In this document: piece by piece, positions 1 to 11,729 of the stretch
Position numbering within the stretch: position 1 is the stretch's first letter
Layout: each line of letters begins with the position of its first letter
NCBI GenBank assembly: GCA_011033025.1
Contig: WFMF01000048.1
Coordinates: forward strand, 310,001 to 374,000
DNA from: Beroe forskalii
Lineage: Eukaryota > Ctenophora > Nuda > Beroida > Beroidae
DNA: 64,000 bases
Direction: 5' to 3'
The notes under the pieces: model-generated
Databases searched by the model: none
The model's input: only the letters and a program-made list of their open reading frames with translations
Told to the model about the DNA's origin: nothing
Position numbers and translations under genes: made by a program

Positions 1-2170
1 CCCATACCAGACTCACCCTTACCTTGGGCTTCGCCATACCAGGCTCCACCGAACCTCGGGCTTCTCCAATGCCTTGGGATAACCCCGATACAGGGGCTCA
101 CCCGTACCAGGCTCACCCTTACCTTGGGCTTCGCCATACCAGGCTCACCCGATCCTCGGGCTTCACGGATGTTCTGGGATAACCCCGATACAGGGGCTCA
201 CCCGTACCAGACTCACCCTTATCTTGGGCTTCACCATACCAGGCTCCACCGAACCTCGGGCATCACTGATGTTCTGGGCTCACCCTCAAACATGGCATAA
301 CCCATACCAGGCTCACCCTTACATTGGGCTTCACCGTACCTGGCTCCACCATATCCTGGGCTACACTGATGTTCTGGGCTATCCCTGAAACATGGGATCA
401 CCCATACCAGGCTCACCCTTACCTTGGGCTTCACCGTACTTGGCTCCACCTAATCCTAGGCTCCACCATAACTTGGGCTCACCCTGAAACATGGGATCGC
501 CCACACGAGGCTCACCCTTACCTTGGGCTTCACCGTACTTGGCTCCACCTTATCCTGGGCTTCGCCATAGCTTGGGCTCCCCCACACTTATTTGGGCTCC
601 CCATACCAACTCGGGCTCCCATATACCAATTTGGGCTCCCCCATACCAATTTGGGCTCCCCCATACTCCCATACTAACTAGGGCTCCCCATACTAACTCG
701 GGCTCCCCCACACTAACTCGGGCTCCCCCATACTACCTCAGGCTCCCCCATACTAACTCAGGCTCCCCCATATTAACTCGGGCTCCCCCGTGCAGTACGG
801 GCTCCCCCATACCAACTTGGGCTCCCCGTTCTAATCGGGCTCCCCCATACCAACTTGGGCTCCCCCGTGCTGTTCGGGCTCCCCCATACCAACTTGGGCT
901 CCCCCGTTCTGTTCGGGCTCCCCCATACCAACTTGGGCTCCCCCGTGCTATTCGGGCTCCCCCATACCAACTTGGGCTACCCCGTGCTGTTCGGGCTCCC
1001 CATACCAACAGGCTCCCCGTTCTGTCGGGCTCCCCCCATACCAACTTGGGCTCCCCCGTGCTGTTCGGGCTCCCCCATACCAACTTGGGCTCCCCCGTTC
1101 TGTTCGGGCTCCCCCATACCAACTTGGGCTCCCCGAGTTAGTATGGGGTAGCCCGAGTTAGTGTGGGGAGCCGAAACAGTACGGGGGAGCCCAAGTTGGC
1201 ATGGTTGAGCCTGAACAGCACGGGGGAGCCCGAGTTAGTATGGGGTAGCCCGAGTTAGTGTGGGGAGCCCGAGGTAGTAGGGGGAGCCCGAGTTAGTATG
1301 GGGGAGCCCATATGGGGGGAGCCCCTGTTAGTATGGGAAGCCCAAGTTGGTTTGGGGAGCCCATAATAAAGGGAGCCTGAGGTATGGGGGAGCCCAAGTT
1401 GGTGTGGGGGAGCCCGATTTAGTATAGGGGAGCCCAAGTTGGAAGGTGGATCCCAAGTAAGTATGGGGGAGCCCGAGTTATCATATGTGAGCCCGAGTTG
1501 GTAGGGGAGCCTATGTAAGTGTGGGGGAGCCCAAGCTATGGTGAAGCCAGGGATAAGGTGTAGCCAAGGTCGGTGGAGCCCAAGGTAAGGTGAGCTCGTA
1601 TGGGCGATCCCATGTATCTTGGTGAGCCCAAGTTATGGTGAAGCCCAGGATAAGGTGGAGCCAAGTTCGTGAAGCCCAAGGTAAGGTGAGCCTGGCATGG
1701 GTGATCCCATGTTGAAGGGTGAGCCCAGAACATCAGTGAAGCCCGAGGTTGAGCCTGTTATGGTGAGCCAGGGTGAGCATCAGTGTGAGCCCTGTATCGA
1801 GGTTATCCCAAGGCATTGGTGAAGCCCGAGATTCGGTGGAGCCTGGTATATGGCCCGGCAATAAGGTGAGTCTGGTGTACGGGTGAGCCCCTGTATCGGG
1901 GTTATCCCAAGGCATTGGTGAAGCCCGAGTTTCGGTGGGGCCTGGTATGGTGAAGCCCGGCAATAGGGTGAGTCTGGTATGGGCGAGACCGTGTATAGAG
2001 GTGAGCCCGGACAATCGGGGGGAGCCCATTAAGGGAGCTGTGTACAGGGAGTCCGTGAATAGAGGTGATCCCAGGTTTAGGGGAAGCCTCCGTACGGTGA
2101 ACTCTGTAATTTGTGATCCCGGGAATAGGGGGAGCATTAATGCCTCCCCCTATTCCCGGGCTCCCATACT
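1..2170. repeat. Long foldback array of ~30-40 bp GGGCTCCCCC words, left end outside the window
   Basis: From 1 to about 1133 the plus strand repeats words such as GGGCTCCCCCATACCAACTT. From about 1134 to 2100 the same words appear as their reverse complement (for example GGGGGAGCCCGAGTTAGTAT). The whole block therefore folds on itself around position 1133. The outer part (1-590, mirrored at 1540-2100) uses a related word with CTCACCCTTACCTTGGGCTT. Reading frames here stay open only because the units lack stop codons; I see no gene. The layout is that of a foldback transposon with arms made of tandem repeats. The left terminus and any target duplication lie outside the window. Confidence 0.75.
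2118..2160. repeat. Near-perfect palindrome at the right edge of the foldback array
   Basis: The arms CCCGGGAATAGGGGGAG and (C)CTCCCCCTATTCCCGGG surround a CATTAATG centre. There is one extra C in the right arm. It lies where the tandem words of the preceding array stop, so it may mark the end of that element. Confidence 0.8.
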
Positions 2171-3295
2171 TGCCAACCCCATTAAAAGGGACAAATGAGA
2201 AAATGTTGCATTATCGCAGCACTGGCGTTAATTTTTCCTTTACAATAATTTTCAATAATTTGAATGCTGCGATGTTTTATGGGTGCTTATTGAGTAGTTA
2301 TAGACTCCCCTCAATGAATGTGGTGCTGAATGTTGCATAAGTGCAACGCTGGCAGCTCAAACAGTTGGGTTGATGATAAAAACATACAATGATTCCCATT
2401 TCCCATAGTATATTCTAGCATTGGTATCTGGCATTGCATACTGTATCTAACATTGGATGTTAGCCAATTCAGCCAGCCAGACACTGGCACTGTTTGCTCG
2501 GGTTCAGTCAGATAGTGACTTAGACGGCTGTTTGCTGAGGTTCAGCCAGAAACTGACATAGATTTCAGTTTTCTCGGGTTCAGCAAGAAACTGACGTGAA
2601 TAGCTTTTTGGTGAGGGTCAGCCAGATACTGCCGTAGATGGCTTTTTGATGAGGTTCAGCCAAATACTGACGTAGATGGCTGTTAGCTGAGGTTCAGCCA
2701 GATACTGATGTAGATGGCTTTTTTGCTGAGGTTCAGCCAGATACTGACGAAGATGGCTTTTTGCTGAGGTTCAGCCACATACTGACGTAGATGGCTTTTT
2801 GCTGAGGTTCGGCCAGATACTGAAGTAGATGGATGTTTGCTCGGGTTCAGCCAGATACTGAAGCCGATGGTCACTTACTGAGGTTCAGCCAAATACTGAC
2901 GTAGATGGCTGTTTGCTAAGGTTCAGCCAAATACTGACGTAGATTGCTTTTTGCTGAGGTTCAGCCAGATACTGAAGTAGATGGATGTTTGCTCGGGTTC
3001 AGCCAGATACTGAAATATTTGACTTTTTGGTGAGGAGCAGCCAGATACTGACGTAGATGCCTGTTTGCTGAGGTTCAGCCAGGTACTGACATAGATGGCT
3101 GTTTGCTTGTTTGCTAAGGACAAGGTTCAGGCAAATACTGACTTCGATGGCTATTTGCTAAGGTTCAGTCATATACTGAAGTAAATGGCGGTTTGCTGAG
3201 TTTCAGCCAAATACTGACGTAGATGGCTTTCTGCTGAGTTTCATCCAGATACTGTCGTAGATGGCTGTTTGCTGAGGTTCAGCCAGATAGTGACT

Positions 3296-3636
3296 TTCTT
3301 TCACCTCTACTGAACTCTTTCTTTTTTCTACCCCTTCCCTCTAAACTGTGTTGCTCAGGAATCCGGAGTCCTGGGTGGCCCAGCCTTGCAGTTTTAAGCT
3401 GTGAGGGGTACGTGGGCCGAAACCCCTCCGTTTCCCTTTGTCACCTGCTGATGGGACACCTACATCGCAGATAGCAGGGAAGCCTTACAACTGTAGGGTA
3501 ACCGCTGATGATTCACAGTTTAGTCTCTTCCGCTTCTCATGTCAATCCTTGAATTAGAAAATCGATATGCAGTATTTTGTTATGTTTGTAGTATACCCAA
3601 TACCCATACACCTCTATAGATAAGACATTGGATTAG
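3296..3636. other. About 340-bp block present in copy A and absent from copy B
   Basis: Copy B runs directly from the last CAGCCAGATAG unit into TTAGATGGCTATTTGC. Copy A carries an extra block between these two words. The block contains a GC-richer core (3360-3500) with ACGTGGGCCGAAACCCCTCC and ACCTGCTGATGGGACACC. Such a composition could be a SINE-like insertion, but I see no clear poly-A tail, A/B box pair or target duplication. The alternative is deletion from copy B. Confidence 0.45.
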
Positions 3637-3675
3637 ATGGCTATTTGCTCGGGTTCAAAAACTGTTCCCAGCTTA

Positions 3676-3701
3676 CCATTGTTGCATTAATGCAACAATG
3701 G
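3676..3701. repeat. 26-bp perfect palindrome
   Basis: The arms CCATTGTTGCATT and AATGCAACAATGG are exact reverse complements with no spacer. The equivalent site in copy B (near 17212-17232) has lost the symmetry. Confidence 0.8.
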
Positions 3702-4639
3702 ACCTTGAAAATAAAATTTCAATGTTAGAAATATAGTTGAATACGGTCCATATGCTTGATACATTGTTGAAAGGGAAGTTTTTTATGTTAAACATGAATT
3801 TTATGATGAGTGTGCCAGTGTTGCGAAATTGCAACATTGATTTAAATTGGATACTGTTGAACAAGATAGCTTGAGATAGCATCATTTTCAATCAGTTTGA
3901 CAGGATAAAACCCAAAAGAAACACATTAAAACAGGAAATTCTTCCGGTTGCAAAAATGCAACATGCCAGTGTTGCGTTTTTGCAACAGCTTGTTTTACTA
4001 TGTTCCCGAAGGAGTACGTGAATGGGACTTTTACCAATCTTAATTGTGTGGCCTAAGGACAAAAATATGTAAAATTCATCAAAAAATACCAAAAACCTGA
4101 ATTCTGGGCACTAATGGGTTAAGGCCATCTATGCATTGTCTAATTGACATTAAATTCCGTAGAAACCCCCACCTTTCCTGGCCAGTACGTTTGGCAGGAT
4201 AATATTTGAGCATGGCTCTTTACCGGAAGGAATGAATCCAATCTGAAAAACCATACTATATGTTGGGACAACATCGTCCTAAAATGCAAGTGGAACTTTT
4301 ATTTGTATTTTCATTTCAACAGTGTTTGTTTGGCCCAGATCAAAAATATTGAAGTGTCATTGTCATGAATGGTCTCATTTAGAGTATCCATACTTTCCAT
4401 GATTACTGTACATCTTTCACAGAATTTTCATCCAAAATATTATGCAGCTTACTTTATGGGTGGGTTTGCTCTATGTGGGTTTTATGTGGATTTGCTTTAT
4501 GGTATGGCCAGCTCTGAAATTCTACCTGAATACCACGAATGGTCAATCAGAAATGGTCATTATATATCAAAATGATGACTCACCTAAGACGTATTTTGAC
4601 CTCTTTCATACGTTTAGCCCCCTGTATTTGGTAAAAAAT

Positions 4640-5560
4640 TTCCAAATTCCATCAAATCGATATGAGATATGAGATAGAAACTTGCAACCTTGTTCTACCC
4701 CACCAAATGTGCTCATTCTAGACATTTTAGAGTGGTTGTTGACCTCTGTAGGTATCTCAATTGAAAGTCAAAATATCCCAAATTCAAAATTGAAAAAGGG
4801 GTGAAAAGGGGGTTTTATTATGGGATTTTTTCGGATAACTTTATTTTGGTGTTACTTCAGGCTATGAACAACTGATAGACATGTCTATGATCATAATTAG
4901 TGCCAATTTACCCACAGTACAGCTGTATTTACCGGGACCACTTTTTACCCCTTTGCGCATAGCGAAAAAGGGTTTTTTTTTGCGATTATCTCGAAAACGG
5001 TTCAAAATATCGACCTGGGACCATGACCCGCCCAACCAAATGTGCCCATTGCGCATATTATAAAGTGGTTATTGAGCTCCGTATCTCAAAAGGAAGCCGA
5101 GATATCCCCATTTGAAAATTTGGCTTACGTGGGGGTTTGAAAAAGGGGTGAAAAGGGGGTTAAATTATGAAATTTTTTGGATAACTTTTTTCTGGTGTTA
5201 CTTTAGGCTATGAAGAACTGATAGACGTGTCTGTGATTATAATAAGTGCCAATTTACCCACAGTACAGCTGTATTTACCGGGACCACTTTTTTACCCCTT
5301 CGCACAAAGCGAAAAAGGGGTTTTTGGCGATTATCTCGAAAATGGTTCAAAATAGCGACCTGGGACCGTGACCCGCCCAACTAAATGTGTCCATTGCGCA
5401 TATTTTAGTGTGGTTGTTGAGCTCCGTATCTCAAAAGGAAGCCGAGATATCGCCATTTAAAGTTTTAACCCACACGCGGGTAAAAAGGGGTAAAAAATCA
5501 AGGTTCCCCAAGGAATTTTTTGGATAACTTTCTTAGGGGGTTTCTATGACCTATGAACTA
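4640..5560. repeat. Direct tandem repeat of ~347-bp units, about 2.5 copies
   Basis: A unit beginning GAAAAAGGGGTGAAAAGGGG near 4791 recurs near 5138, and a degraded third start appears near 5475. The tail of an earlier unit (CACCAAATGTGCTCATT) is visible near 4700. Shared internal words include AGTGCCAATTTACCCACAGT and GATTATCTCGAAAA. Short reading frames on either strand are interrupted differently in each unit, so coding is unlikely. Confidence 0.75.
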
Positions 5561-6056
5561 CCGAAAAACGTTCTAACATCTTTGGGAGGATTTAGTTCAC
5601 AGGGGGTTACGGGTCAATCCCTTACTAATTGCAGGGTTTGAAAATTTGGGATATTTGACAAATATAACTGTGCGAAAAAGCGCACGCTGTTGCCTAAAAC
5701 TCTTAATTCATGCACTCTTAAATAATGCACCACGTACTGTAAATTCGGAATCTACCTTGGCATGACGTGAGATGGTTTTGCCTTGCAAAAAATCGCGGCT
5801 TTTTAGCTCCATTTCGGTCAGTTATTCACATACACCAGTAGAAGTGCCTCTTTCAATTATAATTATTAAAGATGCGAACAACGATTTGTAAGGACAACGA
5901 TTTGTAAGGACCGGTATAGAAAAAGGTGCTTGGGTTTGGAGATCAAATTTTGGAGGGGAACAAATTTGCGGGACGAAGTGGGACAAAAGCTCAAAACTTC
6001 AAAAAGGACAAACTGGTACGTCCCCCCCCCATGAAACAACAGACATTATTGCTTTA

Positions 6057-6522
6057 GGGATCGTTCACATATTACGTAATCAATTTTTGGCCATTTTCAA
6101 CCCCCCTCCCTCCCCTTCGTAATCAAACGTAATCAAATCCCAACCCCCCTCTCTTGAGGAGATTATTCCGTAATCATGGCTAACCCCCCCCCCACCTTTT
6201 TGAGTAGAAAATGAAGAAAATGGACAGTGTAAATACTTTAAAATTGATTATGTTTCAACTTTGGAAAAATTTATGAAAATATTGAGGTAAATTTTTAAAA
6301 ATGGTGCTGAAAAATGGTGCTTTTGAGTTGGTTTTCTGAAAATTTTGCTTAAAATACCGAGAATTTGTGGCAAAAAATGTCGAAAATTGTGTCAAAAATT
6401 GTAAATTTTGATTACGTAATCAACCACCAAACCCCCTCCCCCTCCCCCCTCCCCGTAATCAAACGTAGTCATTTGAAAACACCCCCTTCCCCTAGGTGAT
6501 TACGTAATATGTGAACGATCCC
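6057..6522. mobile_element. 466-bp MITE with 26-bp perfect TIRs and TTA target duplication (PIF/Harbinger-like)
   Basis: The left end GGGATCGTTCACATATTACG (continuing AATCA, after a T) is matched exactly in reverse complement at 6497-6522. Each end is flanked by TTA (6054-6056 and 6523-6525). The interior has C-rich tracts and a second pair of ATTACGTAATCA words but no transposase. Three-base TWA target duplications and GGG/CCC ends are characteristic of the PIF/Harbinger superfamily. The superfamily label is inferred from those two traits only. Confidence 0.8.
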
Positions 6523-6569
6523 TTATTGAGAGTTGGAGTACTTAAAAATCTTACCAGGTCAGTCGATGG

Positions 6570-6999
6570 CAGTAAACGACCGAGTTCAGGTTCTTAGCCG
6601 AAGCCGAGGCCGAGGCCGAGTTTGCATCGTCAAGGCCAGAGCCGAGGCCGAGGCCGAGGCCGAGGCCGAGGCCGAGTTCAACCGAGTTCATATAACTTTC
6701 GTGAAGCTACAATTTTATATTGCCGTAAAACTATTTTAAAAGAATCTTTTGCTAATTGAATCGGTTAAATTTGATGAAGTTCTTATGTTTAATTTTAATC
6801 CAGAGAAAATTTTAGCTTGTTTGATCCTAAAATTCAGCCTAAGTTTTGAAATATCACATGAAATTCTGGCAATTAGCTAGGTATCAAACTCGGCAAAATG
6901 AAGCAAAATTTGGCCGAGACCGAGGCCGAGGCCGAGTTTGAAAAAAGGGCCGATTTTGGCCGAGGCCGAGGCCGAGGCCGAGTACTCGGTCGTTTACTG
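6570..6999. mobile_element. 430-bp MITE with CAGTAAACGACCGAGT TIRs and 8-bp target duplication (hAT-like)
   Basis: The left end CAGTAAACGACCGAGT and the right end ACTCGGTCGTTTACTG are exact reverse complements. They are flanked by identical GTCGATGG (6562-6569 and 7000-7007). Inside each end lies a hexamer array of GCCGAG units (about 6595-6677 and 6913-6983), in the same orientation at both ends rather than inverted. There is no transposase. An 8-bp duplication and CAG ends fit the hAT superfamily. It is inserted in the coding part of the minus-strand gene described at 7008-8126. Confidence 0.85.
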
Positions 7000-7007
7000 G
7001 TCGATGG

Positions 7008-8126
7008 ACCATCTCGTGGCACAAATCCGATGTCATCAAATCCTGGTTTACTAGAAACAGGCTGGTTGTCTATTCGTTCAGCATGTTCCTCGTCAGCAAC
7101 TGTCCCCTCATCAGCAACTGGCCCCTCATCAGCAACTGGCCACTCATCAGCAACTGGCCCCTCGTCAGCAACTGGCCCCTCATCAGCAACTGGCCCCTCA
7201 TCAGCAACTGGCCCCTCATCAGCAACTGGCTCCTCATCAGCAACTGGCCCCTCATCAGCAACTGGCTCCTCATCAGCAACTGGCCCCTCGTCAGCAACTG
7301 GCCCCTCATCAGCAACTGGCCCATCGTCAGCAACTGGCCCCTCGTCAGCAACTGGCCCCTCATCAGCAACTGGCCCCTCGTCAGCAACTGGCCCCTCGTC
7401 AGCAACTGGCCCCTCATCAGCAACTGGCCCCTCATCAGCAACTGGCCCCTGATCAGCAACTGGCTCCTCATCAGCAACTGGCCCCTCGTCAGCAACTGGC
7501 CCCTTGAAAGTAACATAATTAATAATTAAATTTTGCCATACAGTCCTCAAATCACCAGCAGATCATATGAAAATTGTATCTATTTCGGTTATTACTCAAA
7601 AGTAACTAACTTACTTAATAAGTAAGTAGCGTATTACTTTGTAGAGTTGTAGGTGTCTTAATTACGCAGTTGGTCCGAATCATAATATTAACAAAGTAAT
7701 AAAATATACTATAGAGCTCTGTGAGAGCAGGGCATTATAGGGATGTCAAAATTTAACAATGCACTTTTCATATCAGATCGCTGGTTCTATAAGAAGCCAA
7801 TACTTCAATGGTAGTAAACTCTTAAATAATTTCGAAATGAACCAGAATCTGACTTTTTTAATAACACGTCTTGCCAATAGCTCCTTCCCTCCATAGTCTT
7901 CAATGAACGTCCGCAAATCTTCAGTATCTGTGATTTCAGCATTGAGAAGACCTTCGGCGGTATTGATCATAACAGCTCCTAAAAGCTTGATTTGTGTAGT
8001 AGATTTGAGATTGAGGGCATCTCTAATCTTTGCCATCCCTATCGGTCCTCTTGTTTCTTCTTGTTGAAGAGTTATGGGATATCTCAATCCTCGATAATGA
8101 ACTGCTACTTTGTAGTTCATGGCCAT
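7008..8126 (-). CDS. Gene fragment: possible ubiquitin-like N-terminus followed by an exon of 6-residue GPVADE repeats
   Basis: I do not recognise the gene. An upstream block (8126 to about 7820, minus) starts MAMNYKVAVHYRGLRYPITL and has a mixed, non-repetitive composition. The KLLGAVMIN and LRTFIEDYGG parts faintly recall ubiquitin-like folds, but this is a weak impression. A second block (about 7503 to 7008) consists of some 23 GPVADE repeats and then the unique tail ending GFVPRDGPST. A TTACTTTCAAG acceptor precedes the first repeat, so the two blocks may be exons. The donor of the first block is unclear. Right after GPST the frame enters the 430-bp MITE and gains an Arg/Pro and Ser/Ala tail before a stop at 6873. 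Removing the MITE and one target duplication would read GPSTDL followed by a GTAAGA donor-like site. The gene may thus be disrupted or altered. Confidence 0.4.
7083..7503 (-). repeat. 18-bp tandem array (about 23 units) encoding GPVADE
   Basis: The plus-strand unit is TCAGCAACTGGCCCCTCA with third-position changes (TCG/TCA, CCC/TCC). Because 18 is a multiple of three, all frames repeat and several stay open. The changes that do not alter GPVADE (GAC/GAT, GAG/GAA) suggest that the minus frame is, or was, the coding one. Confidence 0.7.
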
Positions 8127-8835
8127 TGGTCACTATGAACTTATGACCTTGTAAAGGGACGCTTATAGAGTTATAGTAGTCTCACGACAGGTTTAGACCG
8201 ATTTAAAGGGTAGTACTATATGCGTAGAGTCCTGTTACCACACGCGCTTTATATCAAGTGTTTGTTATGACTCACTGTAATTCAATACCAATTTAAATAC
8301 ACATCTATGCAACCTTTACATTTGCGTTACAAAAATGTGCATATCTCCGAGGTTTTTTGAGCAAACTTGATGAAACTTTCAGGATATCTAGAGCTTCATA
8401 AAAGCAACATCTCAGTGAAGTTTAGATTCATTTTTGAGCTCCAGAAGCGGAGTTATGACCGAAAAGCCAGTTCTTAAACGATGACTTGAAAACATAAAAC
8501 CGGTTAATTTGCCATATATCAACTTCTGAAGGTCAAAAATGTTAGCTACTCCAGGATTATATTGGCCATATGTTGCCCGTGATATCCTGAAAATTTGATC
8601 AAAATTGCTCAAAAAACGGCTGAGTTATGCGCTTTTTGTTATGTGTAAACAAGCATTTTGCTTATTACCATATAAGGTAATGTGTGCTTGTTGTATACAG
8701 GGTGTGTCTTGTGTACACCGCTCGACTACTATAGTACTTTAGAAGCTCAAACTCACCGCAGAAATATGATTTAGAGCACTCGGCTCAGCTTCGCTTCGTC
8801 TCGCACTCTAAATCACTCTGCGCTGTCGACATTTA

Positions 8836-8869
8836 AATATAGAGCCCTGCTCGCGCAGGGCTCTATATT
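8836..8869. repeat. Perfect hairpin, 15-bp arms, 4-base loop
   Basis: AATATAGAGCCCTGC and GCAGGGCTCTATATT flank TCGC. A related but imperfect sequence (CTATAGAGCTCTGTGAGAGC) lies near 7710. No gene association is clear. Confidence 0.7.
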
Positions 8870-11729
8870 GTCTGCGTGTTCGTCTTACGCCTCTAAAGTA
8901 CATGCACCCAAAGAATTTAAGAAGGATATTATAAAGTTGTAAGATTAGGCTCCATAGTAACTTAGTAAGATGATCATAATATATTTTGGATTGAGCAGCG
9001 GGTGTCAAAAATCAAAATATATCGATAGAAACATGTGCAAAATAATAAACCGACGTATTTTCAATTTGAATTACCTTGATAAAAACGGTCGTACGAGTGA
9101 ATTTCGACGACAAACCTGCGACACACCTGCGACGTACCTGCGGCATACCTGCGACACAACTCAAACATAAGTCTATCGTTATTCTGATACAACTGCGGCA
9201 AGTCGGTCAAAAGTCGTAAGATATCTAGGATATTCATAATTCAACTTTTCGAGGTAAGTTGAGAAATTCGAAGCAAATGGAAAGATAGAAGGTGATTTTT
9301 TATCGCATTTGCATGTCACAAGAGCCACGCAAAATCACGAACAATAAGAACTTTGTCGAACTTGTATTATGCCACCGAACAACTGACCAAGGTGAAATGA
9401 TATCACGGCAAAGTTATTTACACGCCATAGTGATCGCATAATTTGATCAACACTGTTTCAATGTTTGTGTATTCATACTTTCATATTTCATACATGCTTA
9501 CTGCTTTGCTGGGGCGGAAAAGCCACACAAATTCCGGTCGACCATAATCGAATCAAACAGAATCAAATGCAATTTTTTGTCTTTAATTTGTTTTACCGAT
9601 TTCACACCTTTTATTATTATCCACATACTTACATACTTATGTTGCCTTTCTAATCCTGAGATTCAGATATGCACGGTCCAAACCGTGATCAGCAATCATC
9701 CGTGTCTCAATAGTTAGTAGGATCAGGAACTCAGGAAAAGCAAAAAAATAAGATAGAAGTCATGTGAATGACTCAATGACAAGTATTTTCATATATACAA
9801 AAGTACAAACTACAGTACGGAAGTGTTGTAATATCCGATCAACCATTGAATTTTACTATTTACCATTTAGGCGTTTATAACACTGCATTTCACCATTTAG
9901 AGGTTAGAACGGGTCAAATAACAACACTTTCGCAATGTTATATTTGAGAGCGCCCATCGGACATCTGGTACATGTCAGGTAAGCAGGTATTTGCTACGTG
10001 TCTGGCATTTGGAGAGCTCTTTACCTTGCTACTTCTATGACGTTATTTTCATGAATTATTGTGGAGAATTGATGATGCACAAAAGCCTCCTTATCATACG
10101 TGATTTACGCCAACATGGTGTTGTATTAGAGACTTCTCTATAATGCAGTTAGTATAAGATGGTGCATTGGTTATTTAAATTTACAAACCACAGTACACAA
10201 GTGGTTCATTATATCTCTGTGTGATAAATGGTAAATATAAAAATTCATAGACAACGCAATGTCAAACTTCATATGACCTCATTTATGTAATAGAATTCCA
10301 GTCAATCATGTTAAAAGGAATAAATGATTATTAATAATAATTTAAGGCCTGAAAGTGAAAGTTAGTGCTCAATGGCTAATATGGTTCAATGAATTTTGAC
10401 TGACGTTTATCAATCTTAATTCTTCAGGAACTAGAATGAACTTCGATCTTTGGATACTTTAATAAGCTCTTATGACCTTAATTAATCTTTAGAATAAAGT
10501 AACCATACTTCCACTTCCTGATACGCCCTCTGAACTTCCCATTGAGCTGTTAGCTAGTATTCTTCTCCATTCGGAGTTATTACAACTTTAATATCACTAC
10601 TATAGAGTATACTAAAGGCTTTAGATTTTCGTTATATTCACTAAACTATAATGTGCGAGACCCCAGGTAAGTCCTCAATGAGTTGTAATACCTTGATCCT
10701 TCCCTTCAAGGTTCAGTGTATGGGTTTTCAACCCATTGGGGTTAGAAAGAGAGTCTACATTAGAAATCATTATATGATGACTTTTATTCATTGCTCAACG
10801 TGACTAGCATGGTATTGTACTTGCACTTTACAGTTACAGGCATACACATTCCACATTTCAATAATTGAACAGTCTAGATGTATACAGTATACATTTTCCA
10901 CGAGTAACGGTTGTTTCATTTTCTACCCAACAACAAGTTGACGCAGTTCGAGAGCTTTGGGGACTCCAATATAAGTGTAGTAAAGGTCTCAAAACCACTA
11001 TCTTAAATTGTGTTAAATCTTCTGGGTTCTTTAAGACTTCTCGTATCATTGAAACTTCTTAAGTAAAGTTTTGTCGTTTTCCCTTTCCATCATTTGTTAG
11101 ATGACGATGAGAGGGGCTAAATTACAAGCTCCTATTTCATTCTGGAATCTGGTTTGAGTCATCTTACCGGCTCAGTTCTCTCCTCTTATTTAAATATGTT
11201 AAACAGGCTCATGTGAACATCCTGGAAAAATGCCCTCACCAGCCCCCGAAGGAGTTAGTGAGGTTTCTCGAGGAGAAGAGAACATGAGCCAATTGATTCC
11301 CTCCCCCTCCCTATTACCTACTGTTTTTTTCCAGTAACATGTGATGATAGGGGATCAAGTTACCGTTTCATGAAAAGTGGAAGGAAGGGAAGCTCACCTG
11401 ACTATCTTCAGATTTCAACAGACTACGTACAAGTTTTGGTTATACAGGTATTAAACAGCTGCGATAATTATCGTAGACAGTGGACATGCCATTATGCAGG
11501 TCTCTGACATGTTTCTCGTCTAAGCAAGAAATTTGTGCGTTTACACTGCTTTTCTCTTTGAACAGTCGACAGGACTGTTGTTTATTATTGCAAAACCAGT
11601 CGATACGGTAGCGTACAAATTGAGATTATGGTTCAATCGGGGGGACATTAATTTCTCTATTTTACACTTTCAGTTGTGAAGATTATCTTAATGTTATCAT
11701 CCCTTTTATTGGCAGTCTTTGAGTTTAAA
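8870..11729. other. No gene recognised
   Basis: AT-rich DNA with short reading frames broken by many stops. I see no conserved protein motif, no strong splice-site pairs and no tandem array beyond a short run of ACCTGCGACA-like words at 9110-9160. Confidence 0.5.

Larger units (their letters stand above)
2225..4115. repeat. Dispersed repeat segment, copy A (contains a 38-bp tandem array at about 2470-3293)
   Basis: The segment runs from AATTTTTCCTTTACAATAAT to GGCACTAATGGGTTAA. It is repeated in the same orientation at 16120-17653, with scattered substitutions and small indels. Its core is about twenty units of roughly 38 bp with the consensus GAGGTTCAGCCAGATACTGA followed by CGTAGATGGCTTTTTGCT. 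Flanks carry recurrent TTGCAACA/TGTTGCAA words. I see no convincing gene; the short frames are by-products of the repeat. It is either a non-autonomous mobile element or a duplicated satellite-bearing segment. Confidence 0.75.

Noticed and set aside
3340-3520. tRNA-like or SINE-like RNA gene
   Set aside because: The GC-rich core hints at structure, but no cloverleaf, A/B box pair or tail could be drawn.
4369-4672. Overlapping short frames with hydrophobic segments
   Set aside because: Two overlapping frames of similar length in AT-rich repeat-flanking DNA, with no motif.
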